Below are positions 27,167 to 36,473 of a stretch of DNA of 64,000 bases, in pieces (positions within the stretch are counted from its first letter, which is position 1; the number at the start of each line of letters is the position of its first letter). The notes under the pieces were generated by a model, which was given only the letters and a program-made list of their open reading frames with translations, was not told where the DNA came from and searched no databases. Origin of the DNA: Alcanivorax sp. 24 (lineage in GTDB: Bacteria > Pseudomonadota > Gammaproteobacteria > Pseudomonadales > Alcanivoracaceae); assembly GCF_004360225.1 (NCBI RefSeq), contig NZ_SNUA01000001.1:1-64000 (forward strand), written 5' to 3'. The position numbers and the translations under genes were made by a program.

Positions 27167-29197
27167 TCAAAGCTTTACTTCTATTCCCGCCACCCAGGTG
27201 CGGCCCGGGCCGGGTTCGAAGTAGCCGCGGCTGGCCAGCGGTCGGTCGCTGTTGGCGTTGATGCGGATGTTGGCGTAGTAGTCCCGGTCCAGCAGGTTAT
27301 GGGCGGCCAGGTAGGTGGTCAGTTGATTGCCGCCGGCGAGCCGCCAGCGGTGGCCGACCCGGCCGTTGACCAGAGCGTAGCCGCCGACACGGGTATGGTT
27401 GCCGTTCTCCGCGTAGACCGAGCTGCTCATCAGAGTTTCCAGGCTGGTGAAGGTACCGCCGCGATAGTCCCGCTGCCATTCCAGGTAGAGTTGATGTTCC
27501 GGCAGTCCCGGCAGGCGATGGTCCCGCAGGGATTCCCCGCCTTCCTGAAAGCGGCGGAACCGGTAATTGCCATAGGTCCAGGCGGCGCTGATCCGGTTCC
27601 AGTCGTCCGGGAACCAGCTCAGTCCCAGTTCCACGCCGTCCCGCCGGGTACGGCCGGCGTTTTCATAGAAGGTGCGGCCGTCCTGCTCGAAGGGCACGAT
27701 CTCGTCGCGGGTGCGCACGGTGAACAGAGTCAGTTCATATTGCACGGTGCCGGACAGGTCGCCGCGGGCGCCGATTTCGCCATTCACCGCTTTCTGCGGT
27801 TCCAGGTCCGGGTTGAAGCCGCCGCCGGATGGATTGGCGAATTCCGTGAAGGTGGGGCTCTCGAACGCCGAGCCAATGTTGGCGAACAATTGATGGCGGG
27901 GATGGAGACGCCAGTTCAACCCGGTGCTGTAACTGCGTTCGGTGAAACGCCGATGACCGTCGTCGTTGCCGTCCGTCAGCAAACGGTCGTCGATGGACAG
28001 CTGCAGCCGGTCCAGACGTCCGCCGAAGGTCCAGGACCAGTGCTCATTCAGTGGCAGGGTGGCCTGGGCGAACAATCCGGCGGCGGTGGCGTTCTGCTGT
28101 TCATCGGCGGTGCGGCCCTGGCGCTCGCCGCTGGCGCCGACCTGATAACGGTCTCGATCGTCTTCCTGCCGGTTCACCTCGGCGCCGATCACGTAGTTGA
28201 GTTGGCCCGCCTGGCCGGCGTAGCGCAGGCCGGTGCCGTAGAAATGCCGCTCATAGCCCAGTTCGCTGCTGCCCGGGAAGGGTAACTGCTGTTCGAAATC
28301 GCGGTGGGTGTAGTGCAGATAACCCTGCCAGGCGCCTTGCTCCGTGGGCTGATCCCAGACCCAGCCCAGCCGTTGCTGGCGCACCACCTGGCCGGCGTCG
28401 AGCAGGTTGGCGAAGCGGGAGGCCTGGTCACGATCCTGATGCGCCTGGGCCCGGGTCAGGCCGCCAGGATCCTCGGCGGTGGGAATGTCCAGCACTTCCA
28501 GCACGGTCGTGACGCGCCCGCCATTGGTGAGGGCGTGCCGCCATTTGCCATTGAGCTGATATTTCTCCACCCGGCTTTGTTGCCGCTGGCCATCGAAGGA
28601 CAGGGCGGAAACACCAAGCGCGTAATCGTTATTTTCGTCGCGCTGATACAGGGCCGCGCCGAGCTTGTGGTAGTCGTCACTACCGCCGGCCACACGCAAG
28701 TGCGCCCCGGGAGGCTGGCTGCCGCCGTCGTCGCTGTTCAGCAACAGCACGCCGCCGGCGGCGTTGCCGTACAGGGAAGAGGCCGGGCCGCGCAGCACCT
28801 CCACCTGCCGCAGCCGGTCCAGATCGATGGCGTCCACCTGGGATTGGCCGTCCGGCAGGGTGTACGGCAGACCGTCCACGCGCAGGTGCAGACCGCGCAC
28901 CCCGAAAGGCGCGCGGGCGCCGAAGCCGCGGCTGGAGATGCGCAGGTTCTGGGCGAAATTGTAGCGGTTTTGGAAGAACAGGCCGGGGACCCGGTTGAGA
29001 GTCTCGTCCAGTTGCAGGTTCGGACGGCCCTCGCCGTGAGCCTGACTGTCCACCACCGTGACCGCCGCCGGCGTTTCCAGCAACGCCTGGCTCTGACGGG
29101 GCGCGGTCACGGTCACCGTCTCCAGGGGAATGGGGTGGGCGCCTTGGGCAAGGCAGGGCAAAAGCAGCATGGGGGACAGCAGAACCGGATATCGCAT
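27167..29197 (-). CDS. TonB-dependent outer-membrane receptor
   Basis: This 676-residue receptor has a signal peptide (about residues 1-20), a TonB box-like ETVTVTAP, a plug domain (with RGFGARAPFGVRG and VEVLRGPASSLYGNAAGG) and a 22-strand barrel ending in the outer-membrane signature VAGIEVKL. It resembles FecA/PupA-like siderophore receptors, but the ligand cannot be assigned. AGAGG precedes the ATG at 29197. No Fur-like site was recognised upstream, which leaves iron regulation open. Confidence 0.88.
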   Translation of the reverse strand: MRYPVLLSPMLLLPCLAQGAHPIPLETVTVTAPRQSQALLETPAAVTVVDSQAHGEGRPNLQLDETLNRVPGLFFQNRYNFAQNLRISSRGFGARAPFGVRGLHLRVDGLPYTLPDGQSQVDAIDLDRLRQVEVLRGPASSLYGNAAGGVLLLNSDDGGSQPPGAHLRVAGGSDDYHKLGAALYQRDENNDYALGVSALSFDGQRQQSRVEKYQLNGKWRHALTNGGRVTTVLEVLDIPTAEDPGGLTRAQAHQDRDQASRFANLLDAGQVVRQQRLGWVWDQPTEQGAWQGYLHYTHRDFEQQLPFPGSSELGYERHFYGTGLRYAGQAGQLNYVIGAEVNRQEDDRDRYQVGASGERQGRTADEQQNATAAGLFAQATLPLNEHWSWTFGGRLDRLQLSIDDRLLTDGNDDGHRRFTERSYSTGLNWRLHPRHQLFANIGSAFESPTFTEFANPSGGGFNPDLEPQKAVNGEIGARGDLSGTVQYELTLFTVRTRDEIVPFEQDGRTFYENAGRTRRDGVELGLSWFPDDWNRISAAWTYGNYRFRRFQEGGESLRDHRLPGLPEHQLYLEWQRDYRGGTFTSLETLMSSSVYAENGNHTRVGGYALVNGRVGHRWRLAGGNQLTTYLAAHNLLDRDYYANIRINANSDRPLASRGYFEPGPGRTWVAGIEVKL

Positions 29198-29386
29198 GAG
29201 CACCTCTTATTGGAATTATGGAATTAGCCGGTTTCGGCGCCCCGGGTCAATGCAACTTCCGTGCTGATTCCCCGGTACCCATGGGCGGGGGGGGGAGAGG
29301 GGAAAGCGCGAGGGGAAAGAGAGAAGAGTGACGCGGAATGAAACGGCCCGGTGTTCACTGTGACTTGTTTCGAGACAGCCGGGGTT

Positions 29387-29444
29387 AGAGCCTGTTCATG
29401 ATCCTTACGCCACCATGCCGGCGTAAGGATCATGAACAGGCTCT
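29387..29444. repeat. Perfect 25-bp palindrome, GCCTGTTCA family
   Basis: Arms 29387-29411 and 29420-29444 are perfectly complementary around an 8-base loop, with tips AGAGCCTGTTCATGAT. It lies five bases after the stop of the TrhA-like gene (minus strand). Related elements occur at 50348, 50947 and 60027. Confidence 0.9.
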
Positions 29445-29449
29445 TGGAA

Positions 29450-30106
29450 TCAGACGGGCAGCACGCCGTGGTACACCGCGAGGAAATGACAAACGCTGCC
29501 ACCGACCACGAACAGATGCCAGATGGCGTGGTTGTAGGGCAGCCGGTCGGCCAGATAGAACACCACGCCACCGGTATAGGTGAGGCCGCCGGCCAGTACC
29601 AGCCAGAAGCCAACCTCGTTGAGCCGGCCCACCAGTTCGCCGGAGGCGAACAGCACCAGCCAGCCCATGATCAGGTAGATCGCCACGCGGGCCAGTTTGT
29701 AACGGTTGCCGAACACCAGTTTCAGAGCGATACCGGCCAGCGCCAGCGACCAAATCACCGCGAACAGCACCCAACCCACGGTGCCACGCATGTTGACCAG
29801 CAGAAACGGTGTATAGGTGCCGGCGATCAGCGCGAAGATGGCGCAGTGATCCAGCATTTTGTAGAACGCCTTGAGGGCCGGGCGGCGGGCACCGTGATAA
29901 AGGGTGCTGGCGGTATAGAGCAGAATCAGGCTGGCGCCGAAGATGCTGAAGCCGACGATCTTCCAGGGGTCGCCGAGCAGACTGGCGGCCACCACCAGGA
30001 CCACCGTGCCGACAATACTGAGAACGGCCCCGATTCCGTGGGTAAGACTGTTGAGCGACTCTTCCAGTCGGGAATAGGAGGCCGTGGCCACGGTTGTCGA
30101 GGTCAT
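29450..30106 (-). CDS. trhA: TrhA/hemolysin III family membrane protein
   Basis: This 218-residue protein has seven membrane helices and the family motifs NSLTHGIGAVLS, STLYHGAR and HAIWHLFVVGGSVCHF, whose histidines form the metal site of the PAQR/hemolysin III superfamily. Escherichia coli TrhA (YqfA) affects membrane energetics. It is divergent from the catalase gene. Toxin function is not implied by the family name. Confidence 0.88.
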   Translation of the reverse strand: MTSTTVATASYSRLEESLNSLTHGIGAVLSIVGTVVLVVAASLLGDPWKIVGFSIFGASLILLYTASTLYHGARRPALKAFYKMLDHCAIFALIAGTYTPFLLVNMRGTVGWVLFAVIWSLALAGIALKLVFGNRYKLARVAIYLIMGWLVLFASGELVGRLNEVGFWLVLAGGLTYTGGVVFYLADRLPYNHAIWHLFVVGGSVCHFLAVYHGVLPV

Positions 30107-30331
30107 GTGGATTGGAATCTCATGAGCGGATGAAAAAACGCATCATGCGATGATTGCCGGCGGGCTGTAAAGGCAGTCCATGCTTAAGCGCTATGGCTTA
30201 AAGGTCAATGATCGAAGCGGGCTATTGGTCTCATGCCGTCTTGCTGTTCGTTTTGTCACTCCGTTCGTCGTAACCTCGAAGGGTCATCCTAAACAGGCTC
30301 CCACCCCAGGTTAAACCCAAGGAGAGGCATC

Positions 30332-31774
30332 ATGAGCAAGAAGAAACAGACCCTGACCACCAGCGCCGGGATTCCGGTGGCGGACAACCAGAACAGCCTG
30401 ACGGCGGGCCCCCGCGGGCCGCTGCTGGTGCAGGACTGGCAGTTGTTCGAAAAGCATGCCCACTTCAATCGCGAGCGGATTCCCGAACGGGTGGTGCACG
30501 CCAAGGGGTCGGCGGCCTTCGGCACTTTCAAGGTGACCGGTGACATTACCCGGTACAGCAAGGCAAAGGTGTTTCAGCCTGGTACCGAAACCGACGTGCT
30601 GTTGCGCTTTTCCACCGTGGCCGGTGAACGGGGGGCGGCTGACGCCGAGCGCGATGTGCGCGGTTTCGCTCTCAAGTTCTATACCGAACAGGGTAACTGG
30701 GACCTGGTCGGTAACAACACGCCGGTGTTCTTCGTGCGCGACCCCTATAAATTTCCCGACTTTATTCGCACCCAGAAACGTGACCCGCGCAGTAACCTGC
30801 GCTCGGCGACGCACATGTGGGACTTCTGGTCGCTGAGCCCGGAATCCCTGCATCAGGTCACCATCCTGATGTCCGACCGAGGCCTGCCGAAAAGCTACCG
30901 GCACATGAACGGGTATGGTTCCCATACCTACAGTTTCATCAACGACAACAACGAACGGTTCTGGGTGAAGTTCCACTTCAAGACCAGGCAGGGCATTGAG
31001 TGTCTCACCGATGCCGAGGCCGGAGAGGTCGTCGGCGGTGACCGCGAATCCCATCAGCGTGATCTGTACAACGCCATCGAAAACAAGGACTTCCCGACCT
31101 GGCGTGTGTGCGTGCAGATCATGCCGGAAGCGGAGGCGGAGACCACGCCCTACAACCCGTTTGATCTGACCAAGGTCTGGCCGCACGGTGATTATCCGCT
31201 GATCGAAATCGGTGAACTGACCCTGAACCGCAATCCGGAAAACTACTTCGCCGAGGTGGAGCAGGCCAGCTTCAGCCCCGCCAATGTGGTGCCGGGGATC
31301 AGTCACAGCCCCGACAAGATGCTGCAGTTCCGCATCTTCAGCTACGCCGACGCCCACCGTTACCGGCTTGGTGTCAACTACGAGAGCCTGCCGGTGAACC
31401 TGCCGCGCTGTCCGGTGCACGGTTACCACCGTGATGGGCGGATGCGTTTCGACGGCAACGGTGGCGGCAGTGTCAACTACGAGCCGAACAGCTTTGGTGG
31501 TCCGGTGGAGGATCCGGCGTTCCGGGAACCGCCGCTGAGCATCAGTGGTGATGCGGACCGCTATGATCACCGGGAAGGCAATGACGATTACAGCCAGGCC
31601 GGTGATCTGTTCCGGCTGATGACGGCGGAGCAACAGGAACGTCTGTTCGGTAACGTCGCTCGTGCCATGGACGGTGTACCGGAAGAGATCGTGCGCCGGC
31701 AGCTTGATCACTTCGAGAAAGCCGACCCGGCCTATGCCGCCGGAGTGGCCAAGGCGCTGGGCCTGAGTCGCTGA
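30332..31774 (+). CDS. kat: Catalase (monofunctional heme, small-subunit type)
   Basis: This 480-residue enzyme has distal His56 in [12 protein letters not shown], the conserved [12 protein letters not shown] stretch (127-138) and the proximal heme Tyr in [14 protein letters not shown] (near 340). It is cytoplasmic and disproportionates H2O2. AAGGAGAGG precedes the ATG. The intergenic region with trhA carries no convincing OxyR site. A 13-bp hairpin follows the stop. Confidence 0.95.
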   Translation: MSKKKQTLTTSAGIPVADNQNSLTAGPRGPLLVQDWQLFEKHAHFNRERIPERVVHAKGSAAFGTFKVTGDITRYSKAKVFQPGTETDVLLRFSTVAGERGAADAERDVRGFALKFYTEQGNWDLVGNNTPVFFVRDPYKFPDFIRTQKRDPRSNLRSATHMWDFWSLSPESLHQVTILMSDRGLPKSYRHMNGYGSHTYSFINDNNERFWVKFHFKTRQGIECLTDAEAGEVVGGDRESHQRDLYNAIENKDFPTWRVCVQIMPEAEAETTPYNPFDLTKVWPHGDYPLIEIGELTLNRNPENYFAEVEQASFSPANVVPGISHSPDKMLQFRIFSYADAHRYRLGVNYESLPVNLPRCPVHGYHRDGRMRFDGNGGGSVNYEPNSFGGPVEDPAFREPPLSISGDADRYDHREGNDDYSQAGDLFRLMTAEQQERLFGNVARAMDGVPEEIVRRQLDHFEKADPAYAAGVAKALGLSR

Positions 31775-31789
31775 TTCGCCCGGTGTTCA

Positions 31790-31817
31790 CCAATCGCGGT
31801 CCTCGGACCGCGATTGG
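31790..31817 (+). terminator. Hairpin after catalase
   Basis: CCAATCGCGGTCC and GGACCGCGATTGG form a perfect 13-bp stem with a two-base loop 16 bases after the stop. There is no T-run, so termination is likely but not certain. Confidence 0.55.
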
Positions 31818-31895
31818 GTTATGAACGCGCTGCGGGTACCGGCTTGCTGGTGAATGGGCTCTGCTGTCTTGCCGTTGCAGGGAGGCCCGCATGTA

Positions 31896-31949
31896 CGCTG
31901 GCACGCCGGGGTTTAGCGTGTCAGCGTGTTGCGTGCGGGCGTGCCAGCG
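31896..31949. repeat. GC-rich inverted repeat between catalase and mdtA
   Basis: CGCTGGCACGCC (31896-31907) pairs with GGCGTGCCAGCG (31938-31949). The loop has GTGTTGCGTG, which also appears in the repeat near 44244. The 31775-32039 stretch holds no gene. Confidence 0.65.
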
Positions 31950-32039
31950 CATCATGAGACGCCAATGCCTCCTGGGCCGTGAGGCTGCCTTACACTCCTT
32001 ACCAAACTGTGGATTAAATGTGGATTCCCTCGGGCGCGG

Positions 32040-32085
32040 TTGCACCCGAGGGAAGGCGCTCTCTAAAATGCGAGTCGTTATCATT
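32040..32085 (+). promoter_or_regulatory. RND-pump promoter with overlapping Fur-box-like site
   Basis: TTGCAC (32040-32045) and TAAAAT (32064-32069) are separated by 18 bases. AATGCGAGTCGTTATCATT (32067-32085) starts within the -10 and resembles the Fur box AATGAGAATCATTATCATT (16 of 19). The layout is typical for repression by Fur with iron. The expected leader to mdtA is about 105 nt. Confidence 0.6.
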
Positions 32086-32181
32086 TGATCGCCCTGCCCG
32101 GCAAGGTTGTTGGTGTTTGCGTTCGCCCGAGCGTGGCCGCCGGCGTCGCTGGCGGGTTGACCTTGTGCCGGTGCCGACTCC

Positions 32182-33396
32182 ATGTCCGAAACGCGTTCCT
32201 CTTTATTGACCCGTTCCCGCCTGATCTGGGTGGTGCTGATCGCTGCCGTTCTCGGCGGTCTCTGGTATTTCCTGTCCCATTCCACGTCGGCGCCCACCGG
32301 CCCGATGCCACGTAACGCCTGGGAAGGGCCGGTGGCGGTGCGGGCGGTGGACGCCGAGGCCGGCGATCTGAGCGTGCGGATCAAAGCGATCGGCACGGTC
32401 ACCCCCCTGAACACGGTGACGGTGCGCAGCCGGGTGGACGGCGAACTGTCACGGGTGCTGTTCGAGGAAGGCGCCGAGGTGACCAAGGGGACTCTGCTGG
32501 CGGAGATCGATCCGGACCCGTACCGCGTGCAACTGGCCCAGGCTCAGGGCCAGTACCGTCAGAACGAGGCGGAGCTGGCCGGCGCGGAACAGGATCTGGC
32601 GCTGTACCGCACGCTTTATCAACAGGACTCCATTGCCCGGCAGCAGCTGACCCAGCAGGAAGCGCTGGTCAATCAGCTGCGTGGTTCAAGGCAGGCGTTG
32701 CAGGCACAGATCGACGATGCCCGCCTGCGGTTGTCCTGGACCCGCATCGAGGCACCCATCGATGGCCGGCTCGGCCTGCGCAACGTGGATGCCGGGAACC
32801 TGGTCAGCAGCGGCGATACCGATGGTTTGGTGACCATCACCCAGATGCGCCCCATCTCGGTGGTCTTCACGGTACCGGAAACGCAACTGGACGCGGTGCG
32901 CAGCGCCTTCGCCACTGGTAACGCGATGCCGGTACAGGCGCTGGATCGCAACGGCGCCACTCAAATCGCTGTTGGCACCCTGACCACCCTGGACAACCGT
33001 ATCGATACCGCCACCGGCACCCTGCGGCTGCGAGCGGAATTCACCAACGAGCACAACGAGCTGTTTCCCAATCAATTCGTCAATGTGCGGTTGCAACTGC
33101 GAACGCTGCCGGAGGCGGTGACCATCCCCACCGACGCGGTGCAGTATGGCTCCCAGGGGACCTATGTGTTCGTGCTGGAGGATGACAAAGCCCAGCTGCG
33201 GCCGATCACCCTGGGGCCGGTGGACGGTGATCGCATAGCCGTCAGCGAGGGGCTGGCCGATGGCGAACTGGTGGTTCTGGAAGGCATGGAACGGTTGCGC
33301 GACGGCCGTGAGGTGATCCTGGTGGAAGGCGACAGCCTGCCGGTGCGGGAACAGAACGGTGGTGGTCCCGACCGTGCCCGGGGCGGCCGCCGATGA
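32182..33396 (+). CDS. mdtA: RND efflux periplasmic adaptor (MdtA/MuxA-like)
   Basis: This 404-residue membrane fusion protein has one N-terminal membrane anchor (about 14-31), a lipoyl half-motif ([23 protein letters not shown]), an alpha-hairpin (about 110-180) and the beta-barrel domain ([15 protein letters not shown]). It joins the two inner-membrane pump subunits to the outer-membrane channel. Its stop overlaps the start of mdtB. The promoter bears a Fur-like site. Confidence 0.92.
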   Translation: MSETRSSLLTRSRLIWVVLIAAVLGGLWYFLSHSTSAPTGPMPRNAWEGPVAVRAVDAEAGDLSVRIKAIGTVTPLNTVTVRSRVDGELSRVLFEEGAEVTKGTLLAEIDPDPYRVQLAQAQGQYRQNEAELAGAEQDLALYRTLYQQDSIARQQLTQQEALVNQLRGSRQALQAQIDDARLRLSWTRIEAPIDGRLGLRNVDAGNLVSSGDTDGLVTITQMRPISVVFTVPETQLDAVRSAFATGNAMPVQALDRNGATQIAVGTLTTLDNRIDTATGTLRLRAEFTNEHNELFPNQFVNVRLQLRTLPEAVTIPTDAVQYGSQGTYVFVLEDDKAQLRPITLGPVDGDRIAVSEGLADGELVVLEGMERLRDGREVILVEGDSLPVREQNGGGPDRARGGRR

Positions 33397-36300
33397 GTTT
33401 GTCCCGGCCATTCATCCTGCGTCCGGTGGCGACCTCGCTGCTGATGCTGGCGCTGCTGGCCGCCGGGTTGCTGGCCTGGCGGCTGTTGCCAGTGGCGGCG
33501 CTGCCGCAGGTGGATTACCCGATCATCCAGGTGTTTACCTTCCAGCCGGGGGCCGGGCCGGATGTGACCGCGCGCACTATCACCGCGCCGCTGGAGCGCA
33601 GTCTCGGGCAGATCCCGGGACTTAAGCAGATGTCCTCCACCAGCTCCGGTGGGGCGTCGGTGATCACGCTGCAATTTTCCCTCGAAGTGGATCTGGGGGT
33701 GGCCGAACAGGAAGTGCAAGCGGCCCTGAACACCGCCGACAATCTGTTGCCCAATGATCTGCCGACGCCACCGATATATCGCAAGGTAAACCCCGCCGAC
33801 GCGCCGATTCTGACCCTGGCGATCACCTCGGACACCCTGCCGTTGCCGGATGTGTACGATCTGGTGGATACGCGCATGGCGCAGAAGCTGGCGCAACTGG
33901 GCGGGGTCGGCATGGTCAGCCTGGCCGGCGGGCAACGGCCGGCGTTGCGGGTACAGGTCAACCCGATGGCGTTGGCCGCCTACGGCCTCGACCTGGAAGA
34001 CGTGCGCAGCGCCATCGCCGCCACCAACACCAATCAGCCGAAAGGCAGCTTCGACGGCCCGCAGCGCTCCACCATGCTTGACGCCAACGATCAGATCCGC
34101 TCGGTGGAGGATTATCGCCAACTGATTCTCACCTGGATCGGTGGCGCGCCGCTGCGGCTCGGTGACGTGGCCACCATCGTCGATGGCGCCGAGGACCGCT
34201 TCCTCGCCGCCTGGGCCGATACCCAGCCGGCGGTGTTGCTGAACATTCAGCGGCAACCCGGCGCCAATGTTATCGACGTCGCGGACAGCGTGCGTGAGCT
34301 GTTGCCGCAACTGGTCAATACTCTGCCGGCGACGGTGGATGTGGCGGTGCTGACCGACCGGACCCAGAGTATTCGCGCCTCGGTGCGCGATGTGCAGAAG
34401 GAACTGGTGTTCGCCATTACCCTGGTGGTGCTGGTGACCTTCGTGTTTCTGCGCAATATTCCCGCCACCATCATTCCCAGTGTGGCGGTGCCGTTGTCAC
34501 TGGTCGGCACGTTCTCATTCATGTACCTGGCCGGTTTCTCGATCAATAACCTGTCGCTGATGGCGTTGACCATCGCCACCGGTTTCGTCGTCGATGACGC
34601 CATCGTGATGCTGGAGAACATCGCCCGCCATCGTGAGCAAGGCGCCTCGAAGCTGGACGCGGCGCTCAAGGGTGCCGGTGAAATCGGTTTTACCCTGGTG
34701 TCGTTGACGCTCTCGCTGGTGGCGGTATTGATCCCGTTGCTGTTCATGGGGGACGTGGTCGGACGCCTGTTTCATGAATTCGCGGTGACCCTGGCGGTGG
34801 CCATCATCATTTCGCTGGTGGTGTCGCTGACGCTGACACCGATGATGAGCGCGCGCATGCTGGAGCGGCCGCCGGGCCATGATGACAGCGCGCCGGGCCT
34901 GATGAACCGGGTGATTCGCCGTTATGGCGAGGCGCTGGACTGGGTGTTGGAGCGGCAGGCCCTGGCGATGCTGGTGATGCTGGCGACCATTGCTCTCACC
35001 GCGGTGTTGTACCTGATGGTGAAAAAGGATTTCTTCCCGGTGCAGGACAGCGGTGTCATCCAGGTGGTGACGGAGAGCCCGCAGACCAGCTCTTTCGAGC
35101 ATATGGCGCAGCGTCAGCAGGCGCTGGCGGCGGCACTATTGGAAGACCCGGGGGTCGCCAGCCTGTCGTCGTTCATTGGCGTCGATGGCACCAACACCAC
35201 CATCAACAGCGGCCGTATGTTGATCAATTTGCCGCCCCACGGCGAGCGGCACGGCTCCGCCTTCGAAGTGATGGACAGGCTGCGGGAACGGGCGGCCGGA
35301 GTGGACGGTATTACGGCCTGGTTCCAACCGGTGCAGGAGTTGAGTATCGAGGACCGGGTCAGCCGCACCCAGTATCAGTTCACGCTGACCACACCGGAAA
35401 GCGCCACGCTCAATGAATGGGTGCCGATACTGGTGGACGCCTTGCAGCGGCAACCGGAACTGGCCGATGTGGCCTCGGATCTGCAGTACGATGGCCGGCA
35501 GGCCTATGTGGACATCGATCGGGACGCCGCCTCCCGGCTCGGTCTGAACGTGTCCGACATTGCCACCGCGCTGCAGAACGCGTTTGCCCAGCGTCAGATT
35601 GCCACGCTGTTCACCCAGGCCAACCAGTATCGGGTGATCCTGGAGGTGGATCCGGAGCATGCCCGCGGCCTGGCGGCGCTGCAGACCACCTATGTGCCCA
35701 CCGCCGATGGCACGCCGGTGCCGCTGTCCAGCGTGGCGCGCGTCACCCAGCGGCCGGCGGCGCTGCTGATCAACCACCAGGGGCAGTTCCCGGCGGCCAC
35801 CATCTCCTTCAACCTGGGGCCGGATGCCTCCCTGGGGGATGCGGTAAAAGTGATCGAACGGGTGCAGCGGGAAGCCGGCCTGCCGGCGGAAATCGAGAGC
35901 CGTTTCCAGGGTGCGGCGGAAGCGTTCCGCGCCTCGTTGTCGAACACGTTGTGGCTGATTCTTGCCGCCATCCTGACCATGTACATCGTGCTCGGCATTC
36001 TTTACGAGAGCACCATTCATCCGATCACCATTCTGTCCACGCTGCCGTCCGCCACGGTGGGGGCGTTGCTGGCACTGCTGCTGACCGGCCGGGCGCTGGA
36101 TCTGATCGCGGTGATCGGGGTGGTGCTGCTGATCGGGCTGGTGAAGAAGAACGGCATCATGATGGTGGATTTCGCGCTGGACGCGCAGCGCAACCAGGGC
36201 ATGCCGCCGCGTCAGGCCATCCATCGTGCCGCCATGCTGAGGTTCCGGCCGATTCTGATGACCACGCTGGCGGCGCTGTTCGGTGCCGTGCCGTTGATGC

Positions 36301-36473
36301 TGGCCAGCGGTTCCGGCGCGGAGTTGCGCCAGCCGCTGGGCCTGGTGATGGTGGGCGGCTTGCTGGTCAGCCAGGTACTGACGCTGTTCACCACGCCGGT
36401 GGTGTATTTGTTCTTCGATCGCCTGACCCGGCGCCCGGCGCCGCTGGCCGATGATGGCGGAGCGCGCCCGTGA
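33393..36473 (+). CDS. mdtB: RND multidrug transporter subunit (MdtB/MuxB-like)
   Basis: This 1026-residue protein is of the full HAE1-RND length: 12 helices, two large periplasmic loops, and [13 protein letters not shown] in helix 4, where the proton-relay Asp residues sit. In MdtABC/MuxABC pumps, two different RND proteins (B and C) form a heterotrimer; mdtC follows with a four-base overlap. Substrates are unknown; relatives export bile salts, novobiocin, aminocoumarins and catecholate siderophores. Confidence 0.93.
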   Translation: MSLSRPFILRPVATSLLMLALLAAGLLAWRLLPVAALPQVDYPIIQVFTFQPGAGPDVTARTITAPLERSLGQIPGLKQMSSTSSGGASVITLQFSLEVDLGVAEQEVQAALNTADNLLPNDLPTPPIYRKVNPADAPILTLAITSDTLPLPDVYDLVDTRMAQKLAQLGGVGMVSLAGGQRPALRVQVNPMALAAYGLDLEDVRSAIAATNTNQPKGSFDGPQRSTMLDANDQIRSVEDYRQLILTWIGGAPLRLGDVATIVDGAEDRFLAAWADTQPAVLLNIQRQPGANVIDVADSVRELLPQLVNTLPATVDVAVLTDRTQSIRASVRDVQKELVFAITLVVLVTFVFLRNIPATIIPSVAVPLSLVGTFSFMYLAGFSINNLSLMALTIATGFVVDDAIVMLENIARHREQGASKLDAALKGAGEIGFTLVSLTLSLVAVLIPLLFMGDVVGRLFHEFAVTLAVAIIISLVVSLTLTPMMSARMLERPPGHDDSAPGLMNRVIRRYGEALDWVLERQALAMLVMLATIALTAVLYLMVKKDFFPVQDSGVIQVVTESPQTSSFEHMAQRQQALAAALLEDPGVASLSSFIGVDGTNTTINSGRMLINLPPHGERHGSAFEVMDRLRERAAGVDGITAWFQPVQELSIEDRVSRTQYQFTLTTPESATLNEWVPILVDALQRQPELADVASDLQYDGRQAYVDIDRDAASRLGLNVSDIATALQNAFAQRQIATLFTQANQYRVILEVDPEHARGLAALQTTYVPTADGTPVPLSSVARVTQRPAALLINHQGQFPAATISFNLGPDASLGDAVKVIERVQREAGLPAEIESRFQGAAEAFRASLSNTLWLILAAILTMYIVLGILYESTIHPITILSTLPSATVGALLALLLTGRALDLIAVIGVVLLIGLVKKNGIMMVDFALDAQRNQGMPPRQAIHRAAMLRFRPILMTTLAALFGAVPLMLASGSGAELRQPLGLVMVGGLLVSQVLTLFTTPVVYLFFDRLTRRPAPLADDGGARP

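Noticed and set aside
30107-30331. OxyR site upstream of catalase
   Set aside because: Two CTAT words occur, but no ATAG/CTAT ladder with seven-base spacing can be built.
30311-31711. 466-residue open frame opposite the catalase gene
   Set aside because: A shadow of catalase codon bias; the catalase motifs are complete on the other strand.
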